DNA of 64,000 nucleotides from Corynebacterium faecale (GTDB lineage: Bacteria; Actinomycetota; Actinomycetes; Mycobacteriales; Mycobacteriaceae), in contig NZ_CP047204.1 of NCBI RefSeq assembly GCF_030408735.1, forward strand, positions 434,001 through 498,000. The letters run 5' to 3'. The number at the start of each line of letters is the position of its first letter. The first letter of the stretch is position 1. The position numbers and the translations under genes were made by a program. Below the pieces are notes generated by a model that was not told where the DNA came from, searched no databases, and saw only the letters and a program-made list of their open reading frames with translations. Shown piece by piece: positions 49,384 to 57,405 of this stretch.

Positions 49384-50451
49384 TCATCCGTTGACCTCTT
49401 CACGGCGGAGTACCCAGGTTGCGGCTGCGCCACCACCGAGAAGAATGATGAAGGCAACGGTCACACCAATCAGCCATGCCTGGGAGGATCCTTCGGCTCC
49501 TTGTGCGTTGGCTGCCGCATCATACTGTGGAATGACCGTCTGCCCATCCGACTGAACCAGGGGTGCTGCCTCGAGAACGGGGGCTGTCATCATCCGGGTG
49601 CTTTTCGGATCAGGTTCTTCAGCGGTGGTTTCCGTCGCAGCGGATTCCGGGACTGCAGCCGGCGCCGGAGCTCCCGGTGCGCCCTGCGGGTTGATGCCGG
49701 GAGCAGTTCGGGTGGCGGCAGCCCGCGCTGCAGCGGCAACAAGGTCTTCATAGTCCTGCCTGCTGATTCGGTTACCCTCGGAATCGAGGAAGACCAGCAC
49801 CTCATCAGGGTTGTCCGGGTTCTCCTCCGGCTCCGGTTCCTGTGATGCAGTCTGGCTTGGGGTGACCGAACCATCTGGGGTGTTGCTTCGTGTCTCCGGA
49901 CCCCAGTTCATGGTCGGAACAGTTGGCATGGGGGAATCCCGAAGGCTGCCGGAGCGGGACGTCGTCTCCTCCACGGCAGCGGTCCTGCTCACCGGAACAG
50001 GGCCCGGTTCCAGACCGGGTCCCCAGGTCCATGCTTCAACGGTGCCGGCCTGCGGGGACCGGCCGTGGGCACCCATGTCGCTGTATGTCCAGTTGGACGC
50101 GCCGAGCGGGGCATGCCAGTAGGTCCAATAAGCAGAGGCCGGTGACGCGGTGAGACATTTATCCACACTGGCATTGGGGAAACTGTTGATGCGACAGATG
50201 AATTCAGGGAACCGCTGGGTGCCCTCAACAGCGAAACCAGCGTTGATCAGGGTCTGGTAGCCAGTACCACCCGCAGGTGAACAGGCAGGAGGGTAGCCCT
50301 GGATAAGCACGGTGACTTCATCATCAGAACACGGGGTGGTGGTGGCATTGGCGGTGGGCACCCACGGGGATACAGCCAGTATCAGCGCTCCCACCACGGT
50401 GGCGATGACCACCCTGAACAGGTTATGGGTTCTTGTGAGGTTCAACATCAT
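49384..50451 (-). CDS. membrane-anchored DUF4430-like protein in the B12 operon
   Basis: A 355-aa surface protein. Signal peptide about 1-36. The beta domain (about 40-150) shows CSDDEVTVLIQGYPP, then YQTLINAGFAVEGTQRFPEF, the signature SAYWTYWHAPLG and AGTVEAWTWGPG; it resembles the beta domain of transcobalamin/intrinsic factor and the 44579 product. A long Pro/Ala/Glu-rich stalk (about 150-320) leads to a C-terminal helix (about 325-347) and RREE. It lies between the barrel protein and the T component. Likely partner of the barrel protein in B12 binding (inference). Confidence 0.83.
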   Translation of the reverse strand: MMLNLTRTHNLFRVVIATVVGALILAVSPWVPTANATTTPCSDDEVTVLIQGYPPACSPAGGTGYQTLINAGFAVEGTQRFPEFICRINSFPNASVDKCLTASPASAYWTYWHAPLGASNWTYSDMGAHGRSPQAGTVEAWTWGPGLEPGPVPVSRTAAVEETTSRSGSLRDSPMPTVPTMNWGPETRSNTPDGSVTPSQTASQEPEPEENPDNPDEVLVFLDSEGNRISRQDYEDLVAAAARAAATRTAPGINPQGAPGAPAPAAVPESAATETTAEEPDPKSTRMMTAPVLEAAPLVQSDGQTVIPQYDAAANAQGAEGSSQAWLIGVTVAFIILLGGGAAATWVLRREEVNG

Positions 50452-50467
50452 GTGATTCCTATGCCGC

Positions 50468-51712
50468 TTAGAACTGAGTGGGGAGGAAGGAACCGGGGCT
50501 CATGAACCCGATAACTGCGGCGAACACCGCGAGAATGGCGGCGATGCCACCGAAGAGAAGACCGCCATCGGACGATCCGCTGCCGGTTTCGGTTGGCGCG
50601 GATGGGGTCGTGGTGGGGTTCGGGGTGGGATTTGGGGTCGGCTCCTCAGTCGGATCCGGCGTCTCGTCCACCTGCACTGAATAGATGGTGGTGGAGTTGG
50701 CGTAGTTGCCTCCCACAAACCCGAGAGCTGCCTGCGCGGATGTACGACGCACCTGATCATTGGGTGCGGTGTAGGTGTCCATGTCGCGGGAGCGCCACGC
50801 GAAACCGCCCTGGAGGGACTCCACGGCGCTGTCACCGAAACGAACGGAAGTGAGGTACTCATGGGTGCGCTGGAAGTTGTCCAGCTCCCCGGCGGCAGCG
50901 AAAGCACCGGCCGCCAGTGCGGTGGTGTTGGCATTCACACCAGAGAAACGGCTGGTGATTCCACCTTCCTCAGTCATGTTGGTACGCAGGTACTGCAGCA
51001 CATTCTGGGTAGACGGGGCATCTGCACCCTGAACAAGAGCAAGAGCCTGGCCTGCGAGACCGGTGGTGTCAGGATCCACGGAACCACAGTTCGGCGGAAC
51101 CGCCTGTGACAGCGGAATGCCGCCGTCCGGGCAGATCTGGCTCTCCAGGAAATCAGCGGCTTTCTCAGCGGCGGCAGTCTCACCAGAGCGTGACAGCGCG
51201 ATGACTGACCAGGCCTGCGAGAAGTTCTGCGCGGCGGAACTGGGTTCACCATTGATTTCGTTCATGAGCTTGCCGTCATCCTGGACTGCGTCCACGAGGT
51301 CGTCGACATAGCTGTCGGTGCGCACACCTCTGGTTGATTGCAGCGCCACGATCTTGGCCAGGCGTCCCGCATCAGCCTCGACGTTGCCATCCCCGTAGTC
51401 GAAATACAGAAAATCATCCGCATTATCCAGCAACGCTGCATAACTACGGTCGGCCTGATCACTGTGAAGATCAAGAGCATCCAATGCGAAGATCACATCA
51501 GCGGTTAATCCGATATCGGTCCAGCCGGTGGGACCGGAGAGCAGGCCGTTGCTGGTGTCCCGCAGCTGGGCGGCCAGGAAATCCCCGGTGATCTGAAGTT
51601 CCGCGGTGGTGGGGGGAGTGGCGGCACTGGCCACGGACGGGCTGAACAACGCAGCACCTGTCACTAGGGCGAGTGAAAGCGTGGTTGCACGCGTGCCGGT
51701 AAGAGTAGCCAT
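50468..51712 (-). CDS. membrane-anchored alpha/alpha-barrel protein, intrinsic-factor/transcobalamin-like
   Basis: A 414-aa surface protein, first in the B12 operon. Signal peptide about 1-30 (ends SVASA). Residues about 35-325 carry repeated helical units of the terpenoid cyclase/prenyltransferase fold: GLTADVIFALDALDLH, FSQAWSVIALSRSGET, DTTGLAGQALALVQG, NTTALAAGAFAAAGE. The DTTGLA segment resembles the DTxAxA pattern of transcobalamin and intrinsic factor. A Pro/Thr stalk (about 334-370) and a C-terminal helix follow. Of two ATGs, 51712 has a correctly spaced AAGGA; the one at 51721 is too close. B12 binding is inferred from fold and riboswitch. Confidence 0.82.
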   Translation of the reverse strand: MATLTGTRATTLSLALVTGAALFSPSVASAATPPTTAELQITGDFLAAQLRDTSNGLLSGPTGWTDIGLTADVIFALDALDLHSDQADRSYAALLDNADDFLYFDYGDGNVEADAGRLAKIVALQSTRGVRTDSYVDDLVDAVQDDGKLMNEINGEPSSAAQNFSQAWSVIALSRSGETAAAEKAADFLESQICPDGGIPLSQAVPPNCGSVDPDTTGLAGQALALVQGADAPSTQNVLQYLRTNMTEEGGITSRFSGVNANTTALAAGAFAAAGELDNFQRTHEYLTSVRFGDSAVESLQGGFAWRSRDMDTYTAPNDQVRRTSAQAALGFVGGNYANSTTIYSVQVDETPDPTEEPTPNPTPNPTTTPSAPTETGSGSSDGGLLFGGIAAILAVFAAVIGFMSPGSFLPTQF

Positions 51713-51829
51713 GAAAGGCATGTCCTTTTCTTTGTGGGATACGCTTCTGACGCATTCCCGAGAAAAGGCAGGCAGCCTTGAAACGGGCTGCAGAACCGTA
51801 GTCCTCGACGGTTTGGAGCCAACTGTTTC

Positions 51830-51930
51830 GTCTCAGGTATTCCGACTTAGTGCCTAATAAGCACCACACGGTTGCGGGTCAGCGCCGGATTCACACCGGA
51901 CTTCCCCTGATGACAAACTGTAGGTAGATG
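51830..51930 (-). ncRNA. cobalamin riboswitch 2 (minus strand)
   Basis: Reading the minus strand: CATCAGGGGAAGTCCGGTGT, then CGGCGCTGACCCGCAACCG (B12-box region), and AAGTCGGAATACCTGAG at the 3' side. The start of the barrel-protein gene lies about 118 nt downstream. It controls the five-gene ECF/B12-binding operon. Confidence 0.94.
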
Positions 51931-51932
51931 TC

Positions 51933-51961
51933 ACTTTAGAAACTGTGAGCAAGCTGGTCAA
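51933..51961 (-). promoter_or_regulatory. promoter of the B12 operon
   Basis: On the minus strand TTGACC (51956-51961), a 17-nt spacer and TAAAGT (51933-51938). The predicted transcription start is just before the riboswitch core. Confidence 0.72.
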
Positions 51962-51991
51962 TACGGACCGCACCCCTGCTGCCCCTGCTGC

Positions 51992-52498
51992 CTACCCGCA
52001 CCAATACCTGCGGAAACCCTGGCGAGAATCCTCATATCGGCCCCCACACCGCTCGATGACGCGCCGGGAGGCCGGGTTATCCTCCTTCACCGTCAGCAAC
52101 ACCGGCGAAATCTCCAATTCCCGGGCTTTTTCTAACCCCAGCTCCAGGGCAGCGCTGGCCACACCGCGGTTCCTGGCAGATGGCCGTACGGAATAGCCGA
52201 TGTGCCCACCAACCTCCAACAAATGAGGGGTCAGTGAGTGCCGGATCGCTAAAAACCCCAGCAACGCCTCTGAAGTGTCCACGATCCAGTAGAAATTACA
52301 GTGCACCCACCCCGCCGGTGGTGCGATTGCTCTATCGGCCCACCGCGAACGGTCCTGGAGATACGCCGCGAAAACAGCCCGAGAGAGATCCGGGGTGTGC
52401 TCAAAGCCTGATCCGTCCATCGGCCCGTCGCCGAACTCCCTGAGGCAGGTCGCCCAGTCCTCATATCTACCGGCGTCCGGCATTATCAAACGGCGCAT
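51992..52498 (-). CDS. GNAT-family N-acetyltransferase
   Basis: A 168-aa acetyltransferase of the RimJ/RimL-like GNAT type. The acetyl-CoA binding region is VGGHIGYSVRPSARNRGVAS (motif A, R/Q-x-x-G-x-A), followed by VLLTVKEDNPASRRVIERCG, the usual motif B. The substrate is unknown. ATG 52498 has TATTCT 6 nt upstream (leaderless type); the frame stays open to 52687 through repeats and is not coding there. A CGTCGATAAGC motif lies just upstream of the -10. Confidence 0.87.
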   Translation of the reverse strand: MRRLIMPDAGRYEDWATCLREFGDGPMDGSGFEHTPDLSRAVFAAYLQDRSRWADRAIAPPAGWVHCNFYWIVDTSEALLGFLAIRHSLTPHLLEVGGHIGYSVRPSARNRGVASAALELGLEKARELEISPVLLTVKEDNPASRRVIERCGGRYEDSRQGFRRYWCG

Positions 52499-52900
52499 GC
52501 CCAAAGAATAAATGCTTATCGACGCCCCCGACCATCTAGCACCGCACCGTCGGTGCGGTGCGTGCGCGGGTGGGGTGGTGGGGCGTCGACAAGCGCTATT
52601 AAATGGACAGTCCAAATAGGATAATTCAGAAACTTGTGTTATTGCATTAATGTCCTGTACTCTGTCCGTTTGGACTTCGAGCCACACTTAACTCAATAGA
52701 GGATCTGTGCCTTTAAGTTCATGTAAACGTAAACAACCTACTTTGTTGTAGGCCCCCCGCCGTTCATTAGCGGTCCGAGTCGGAAATGGTGGCGAGCAAA
52801 CCGTCTATTGAGGCGGGGAGCGCTAAGTTGCCAGAAAACACACGGTCAACGCTTCAGGTGGGTAGGGAACCCCAACGAGAAAGGCATCAGGTCACTTTCT
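52499..52900. other. intergenic region before rpsH
   Basis: 402 nt with no gene. It contains a palindrome (52539-52561), two inverted CGTCGAT/CAAGC motifs, and small stems around CCTACTTTGTTGTAGG (about 52738-52753), which probably belong to the rpsH leader. The rpsH frame stays open back to 52808 but does not resemble S8 there. No promoter could be fixed with confidence. Confidence 0.5.
52539..52561. repeat. perfect inverted repeat with 1-nt centre
   Basis: GCACCGCACCG (52539-52549), T, CGGTGCGGTGC (52551-52561). Arms of 11 bp match exactly. It lies midway between two inverted copies of the CGTCGATAAGC motif. Confidence 0.85.
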
Positions 52901-53299
52901 ATGACCATGACTGATCCCATTGCGGACATGCTGTCGCGCGTGCGTAACGCAAACAATGCGCACCATGACACCGTGTCCATGCCATCCTCCAAGCTCAAGG
53001 CGAACATCGCTGAGATCCTGAAGCAGGAAGGCTACATTGACACCTACACCGTTGAGGACGCCAAGGTCGGCAAGACCCTGACCCTCGAACTGAAGTACAC
53101 CGGTAACCGCGTTCGTTCCATCGCTGGACTGCGTCGCGTTTCCAAGCCGGGTCTTCGCGTGTACGCAAAGTCCACCAATCTGCCGCAGGTTCTGGGCGGC
53201 CTGGGCGTGGCCATCATCTCCACGTCACAGGGCCTTCTGACCGACCGTCAGGCTACCGAGAAGGGCGTAGGCGGAGAAGTTCTCGCCTACGTCTGGTAA
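52901..53299 (+). CDS. rpsH: 30S ribosomal protein S8
   Basis: S8 binds the central domain of 16S rRNA and represses the spc operon in E. coli. The 132-aa product starts [18 protein letters not shown] and ends [11 protein letters not shown], with [19 protein letters not shown]. No strong ribosome site precedes ATG 52901 (AAAGG is about 16 nt away). It restarts ribosomal genes after the accessory block; rpsN, normally just before it, is absent. Confidence 0.96.
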   Translation: MTMTDPIADMLSRVRNANNAHHDTVSMPSSKLKANIAEILKQEGYIDTYTVEDAKVGKTLTLELKYTGNRVRSIAGLRRVSKPGLRVYAKSTNLPQVLGGLGVAIISTSQGLLTDRQATEKGVGGEVLAYVW

Positions 53300-53316
53300 G
53301 GGAGGATTGACTAACT

Positions 53317-53853
53317 ATGTCACGTATCGGTAAAAACCCGATTGCCATCCCATCCGGTGTTGAGGTCAAGATCGACGGCCGTCTGGTCGACGTCAAGGGC
53401 CCAAAGGGTAACCTGAACGTCACCCTGCCGGAGCCGATCACCGCTTCTGTTGAAGACGGCCAGATCCTCGTCGTCCGTCCGGATGACCACCGCAACAGCC
53501 GTTCCATGCACGGTCTCTCCCGCTCCCTGGTGAACAACCTGGTAGTTGGCGTGACCGATGGTTACACCATCAAGATGGAAATCTTCGGTGTCGGCTACCG
53601 TGTGGCGCTGAAGGGCAAGGACCTCGAGTTCTCCCTCGGCTACTCACACCCAGTCCTGATCGAAGCTGGCGAGGGCATCACCTTCGCTGTTGATGGCAAC
53701 ACCAAGCTGTCGATCACTGGTATCGACAAGCAGAAGGTTGGACAGGTTGCAGCAGTGATCCGCCGCCTCCGCAAGGATGATCCATACAAGGGTAAGGGCA
53801 TCCGCTATGAGGGTGAGCAGATCCGCCGCAAGGTCGGAAAGACGGGTAAGTAA
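53317..53853 (+). CDS. rplF: 50S ribosomal protein L6
   Basis: L6 lies near the sarcin-ricin loop. The 178-aa product starts [19 protein letters not shown] and has the C-terminal RNA-binding motif [25 protein letters not shown] precedes the ATG. Confidence 0.97.
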   Translation: MSRIGKNPIAIPSGVEVKIDGRLVDVKGPKGNLNVTLPEPITASVEDGQILVVRPDDHRNSRSMHGLSRSLVNNLVVGVTDGYTIKMEIFGVGYRVALKGKDLEFSLGYSHPVLIEAGEGITFAVDGNTKLSITGIDKQKVGQVAAVIRRLRKDDPYKGKGIRYEGEQIRRKVGKTGK

Positions 53854-53856
53854 GCA

Positions 53857-54261
53857 ATGAGCAATACTGAAAACAAGCAGAAGCGCGTTTCCGTCGGTAA
53901 GGACATTGCGACTCGTCGTCGCATTGCCCGTGCACGTCGCCACTTCCGCATTCGCAAGACCCTTCGTGGCACCCCTGAGGCTCCACGTCTGGTCGTCCAC
54001 CGCTCCTCTCGCCACATGCACGTCCAGATCATTGATGATCTGGCCGGACACACGCTGGCAGCTGCCTCCTCCATCGAGGCAGATGTCCGCGCGGTTGAGG
54101 GAGATAAGAAGGCCAAGGGTGCTAAGGTCGGTCAGCTGATCGCCGAGCGCGCCAAGGCAGCCGGCATCGAGCAGGTCGTCTTCGACCGCGCCGGCTACAA
54201 GTACCACGGCCGCGTCGCAGCTCTCGCTGACGCCGCACGTGAAGGTGGTCTGAAGTTCTAA
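53857..54261 (+). CDS. rplR: 50S ribosomal protein L18
   Basis: L18 binds 5S rRNA. The 134-aa product has [20 protein letters not shown] and [20 protein letters not shown]. It follows rplF by 3 nt. Confidence 0.96.
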   Translation: MSNTENKQKRVSVGKDIATRRRIARARRHFRIRKTLRGTPEAPRLVVHRSSRHMHVQIIDDLAGHTLAAASSIEADVRAVEGDKKAKGAKVGQLIAERAKAAGIEQVVFDRAGYKYHGRVAALADAAREGGLKF

Positions 54262-54301
54262 TGATGACCATTTCTAAGAACATCAACGGAAGGATTGCGT
54301 A

Positions 54302-54937
54302 ATGCCGGGACGTGAACGGCGTGACGGCGGTCGATCCGCCGACGAGAACAAGTCGAATGATCGCAACGAGCGTCGTGGCGGAGGCCGCCGCGATGACCGT
54401 CGCAATCAGCAGCAGGACGAGCGCTCACAGTACATTGAGCGTGTCGTCACCATCAACCGCGTTTCCAAGGTCGTCAAGGGTGGTCGTCGCTTCAGCTTCA
54501 CCGCTCTCGTGATCGTTGGCGACGGCCAGGGCATGGTCGGTGTCGGTTACGGCAAGGCCAAGGAAGTTCCAGCAGCTATCCAGAAGGGTGCAGAAGAGGC
54601 TCGTAAGAACTTCTTCCGCGTTCCAATGGTTGGCGGAACCATCACCCACCCAGTTCAGGGCGAAGCGGCAGCAGGCATCGTTATGCTGAAGCCAGCTGCT
54701 CCAGGTACCGGCGTTATCGCCGGTGGCGCAGCACGTCCAGTTCTTGAGTGCGCTGGTGTTCAGGACATCCTGTCCAAGTCCCTGGGCTCTGACAACGCTA
54801 TCAACGTCGTCCACGCAACCGTGGATGGCCTGAAGCAGCTGGTCCGTCCTGAAGAGGTCGCTGCCCGTCGTGGCAAGACCGTCGAAGAGGTCGCTCCGGC
54901 ACGTATTCTGCGCGCCCGCGCAGGTCAGGAGGCTTAA
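54302..54937 (+). CDS. rpsE: 30S ribosomal protein S5
   Basis: S5 acts in decoding fidelity and mRNA helicase activity. The 211-aa product has a charged N-terminal extension rich in Arg/Asp/Glu (about 1-40, actinobacterial), then [19 protein letters not shown] and [20 protein letters not shown]. Confidence 0.97.
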   Translation: MPGRERRDGGRSADENKSNDRNERRGGGRRDDRRNQQQDERSQYIERVVTINRVSKVVKGGRRFSFTALVIVGDGQGMVGVGYGKAKEVPAAIQKGAEEARKNFFRVPMVGGTITHPVQGEAAAGIVMLKPAAPGTGVIAGGAARPVLECAGVQDILSKSLGSDNAINVVHATVDGLKQLVRPEEVAARRGKTVEEVAPARILRARAGQEA

Positions 54938-54940
54938 GAA

Positions 54941-55126
54941 ATGGCGCTGAAGATTACCCAGATCAAAGGCACTGCTGGCACCAAGCCAAAGCATCGCGAC
55001 AATCTTCGTTCCCTCGGTCTGAAGCGTATTCGCCACTCCGTGGTCCGCCCCGATACCGCACAGGTTCGTGGCATGATCCAGGCAGTACGTCACCTGATCG
55101 TCGTCGAAGAAGTGGCGGGGGAGTAG
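54941..55126 (+). CDS. rpmD: 50S ribosomal protein L30
   Basis: The 61-aa product [20 protein letters not shown] with [20 protein letters not shown] is typical of L30. It is tightly packed between rpsE (3 nt) and rplO (7 nt). Confidence 0.96.
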   Translation: MALKITQIKGTAGTKPKHRDNLRSLGLKRIRHSVVRPDTAQVRGMIQAVRHLIVVEEVAGE

Positions 55127-55133
55127 GTAACAA

Positions 55134-55580
55134 ATGAGCGATCCAATCAAGCTCCACGATCTGCGCCCTGCAAAGGGCTCAAACAAGGCTAAGACCCGCG
55201 TTGGCCGCGGTGAAGCATCCAAGGGTAAGACCGCTGGTCGCGGCACCAAGGGCACCAAGGCACGTAAGCAGGTATCGGCAGCATTCGAAGGTGGCCAGAT
55301 GCCACTGCAGATGCGCCTGCCTAAGCTGAAGGGCTTCAAGAACCCGAACAAGGTTGACTACCAGGTAGTTAACGTCTCGGACCTCGAGAAGGCATTCCCA
55401 CAGGGCGGCGACATCGCTGTTGCCGACATCGTGGCTGCCGGCCTCGTTCGCAAGAACGAGCTCGTGAAGGTTCTGGGCAACGGCGACATCAGCGTCAAGC
55501 TGAACGTCACCGCCCACAAGTTCTCCGGTTCCGCGAAGGAAAAGATCGAAGCCGCTGGCGGCTCCATCACCAACGCATAA
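55134..55580 (+). CDS. rplO: 50S ribosomal protein L15
   Basis: The 148-aa product has [20 protein letters not shown] and [18 protein letters not shown], the basic N-terminal extension that threads into 23S rRNA. secY, which usually follows, is missing here; a strong terminator and the cre cluster come next. Confidence 0.97.
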   Translation: MSDPIKLHDLRPAKGSNKAKTRVGRGEASKGKTAGRGTKGTKARKQVSAAFEGGQMPLQMRLPKLKGFKNPNKVDYQVVNVSDLEKAFPQGGDIAVADIVAAGLVRKNELVKVLGNGDISVKLNVTAHKFSGSAKEKIEAAGGSITNA

Positions 55581-55624
55581 GAATCACTGAGCTTTTTCGC
55601 ACCGCCTGAGAAGGTAGTGCAACG

Positions 55625-55670
55625 AGAGACCCCCTTATCCCGGGTGAAAACCGGGGATAAGGGGGTCTCT
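55625..55670. terminator. terminator after rplO
   Basis: AGAGACCCCCTTATCCC (55625-55641) pairs over 17 bp with GGGATAAGGGGGTCTCT (55654-55670). TTGG follows, so the T tract is short. The stem could serve both flanking units; 55671-55896 shows no further gene. Confidence 0.88.
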
Positions 55671-55896
55671 TTGGCTTGGGGTGTTTAGCGGCTCGGTGGG
55701 AGGCTCAAGGTGAATGGGGTGTTCTAGGCAGTGTGAGAGCAAAACCAGTGGGAGAACAAAACTTGGAGTTCTGTAGAGCTATCTTGGGCTTTTGTGGCGG
55801 GAAAAGATGGAGATCTCCATCTTTTCCCCCTCCACTCTTATCCAGCGGAGTTGAAGACCCTCAGCTGGGGGGACACGACCAGGCGGCGGCTACTGC

Positions 55897-57405
55897 TCAC
55901 ACCATCCGGTGGATCGACTTGTAGCTCAGATACGCACTGAGACCTTCGATGCCGTACTCCACACCCATGCCGGAATCATGGCGCCCTCCGAAGGGCGCGG
56001 AATGATTGGAGCCGAAGAAGTTGACACCCACGGAACCGGAGTCCACGCGGCGGGCAACCTCGAGGGCGTGCGACTCATCAGCACCGAAGACCAAACCGCC
56101 CAGTCCGAACTCGGTGTTGTTGGCGATCTCGATGGCTTCCTCTACACCCTGGGAATCGTCGTATTTCAGGATGGCGATGACCGGCCCGAAAATCTCCTCG
56201 GTGGCGATTCGCATCTCAGGGGTGACATCGGCGAACACGGTGGGTTGAATGAACTCGCCGTTCTCCAGACCATCGGTCAGGTCGGTGGCGGCTGTGCCAC
56301 CAGCCACTGCCCGGGCACCTGCGGCGTGAGCTGATTCGATGTACTCCATGACACCCCGGTACTGGGATGCGGTGGCCACCGGACCGAAAACAGTGGCTTC
56401 ATCTAACGGATCGCCCTGGGTGCCGGCTGCAATGGTGTCCGCCACGGTTTTCACCACCTCCTCATAACGCGAGGCCGGAGCGATGATGCGGGTGCTGATA
56501 TAGCAGGTCTGGCCGGTGTTACGCATGCAGGAACGAATCAGCCTTTGGGAAAGAACATCCAAATCCACATCGGGCAGAACAATGGCGGAGGACTTTCCAC
56601 CGAGTTCCAAGGTGACTGGTCGGAGCAGTTCACCACAGGCAGCGGCAATTTTACGTCCCACCGGGGTGGAACCGGTGAAAGCCACCTTATTCACACCGGG
56701 GTGGCGGACCATGGAATCGCCGAAGCCTCCGGAACCGGTCAGCAGGTTGACCACTCCGGCAGGAACTCCTGCTGCATCGACTGCATCCAGGATGAAGCGG
56801 ATGGATAACGGTGTGGGGGATGCCGGTTTGATGATGGTGGTGCAACCAGCCAACAGTGCGGGTGCCAGTTTGATCACCACCAGGTTGATCGGGAAGTTCC
56901 AGGGCGCGATCAGTGCACAGACTCCGATGGGATCCTTGTCCACAATGGATTCTGCACCACCGGCAGGAAAAGGACGGATATCCTCGTTATCCAACCAGGG
57001 GGCAAGTGTGGCAAAGTACCGGAAAATTCCGGCTGCGTTGGAGGCCGCGCCACGGGTTTCTGAAATGGGGGAACCGTTCTCCCTGGTATTGGTCAGCGCC
57101 AGTATCTCCGCCCGTTTTTCTATCTCATCGGCGATGCGCAGCAGATATCCGGCACGTTCTGCCCCGCTCAGATCACTCCACCCGGGCAAAGCTCGTCGGG
57201 CAGCAGCCACAGTGCGGTCCAGCTCCGGCTGGCCGGCTTCGGGGACTGAACCCCACTCCTGACCGGTGGCGGGATCCACCACCGGGTTGCGCTGATCGGT
57301 GGTTGCGGGAACCCAGGAGCCGTCAATGTAGAAGTCATTAACGTGGGTATAGGGAAGGTCAAGGGAATCCCGGCGCTGGATGGCGGAGGAGATTGTAGAG
57401 GTCAT
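55897..57405 (-). CDS. creC: aldehyde dehydrogenase, CreC-like
   Basis: A 502-aa NAD(P)-dependent aldehyde dehydrogenase. The cofactor region is CALIAPWNFPINLVV (about 165-179) and FTGSTPVGRKIAA. The general base Glu is in LELGGKS and the catalytic Cys in NTGQTCYISTRI. By position it corresponds to CreC of C. glutamicum 4-cresol catabolism, which oxidises 4-hydroxybenzaldehyde to 4-hydroxybenzoate. It overlaps creD by 4 nt. The symbol is given by gene-order analogy. Confidence 0.88.
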   Translation of the reverse strand: MTSTISSAIQRRDSLDLPYTHVNDFYIDGSWVPATTDQRNPVVDPATGQEWGSVPEAGQPELDRTVAAARRALPGWSDLSGAERAGYLLRIADEIEKRAEILALTNTRENGSPISETRGAASNAAGIFRYFATLAPWLDNEDIRPFPAGGAESIVDKDPIGVCALIAPWNFPINLVVIKLAPALLAGCTTIIKPASPTPLSIRFILDAVDAAGVPAGVVNLLTGSGGFGDSMVRHPGVNKVAFTGSTPVGRKIAAACGELLRPVTLELGGKSSAIVLPDVDLDVLSQRLIRSCMRNTGQTCYISTRIIAPASRYEEVVKTVADTIAAGTQGDPLDEATVFGPVATASQYRGVMEYIESAHAAGARAVAGGTAATDLTDGLENGEFIQPTVFADVTPEMRIATEEIFGPVIAILKYDDSQGVEEAIEIANNTEFGLGGLVFGADESHALEVARRVDSGSVGVNFFGSNHSAPFGGRHDSGMGVEYGIEGLSAYLSYKSIHRMV

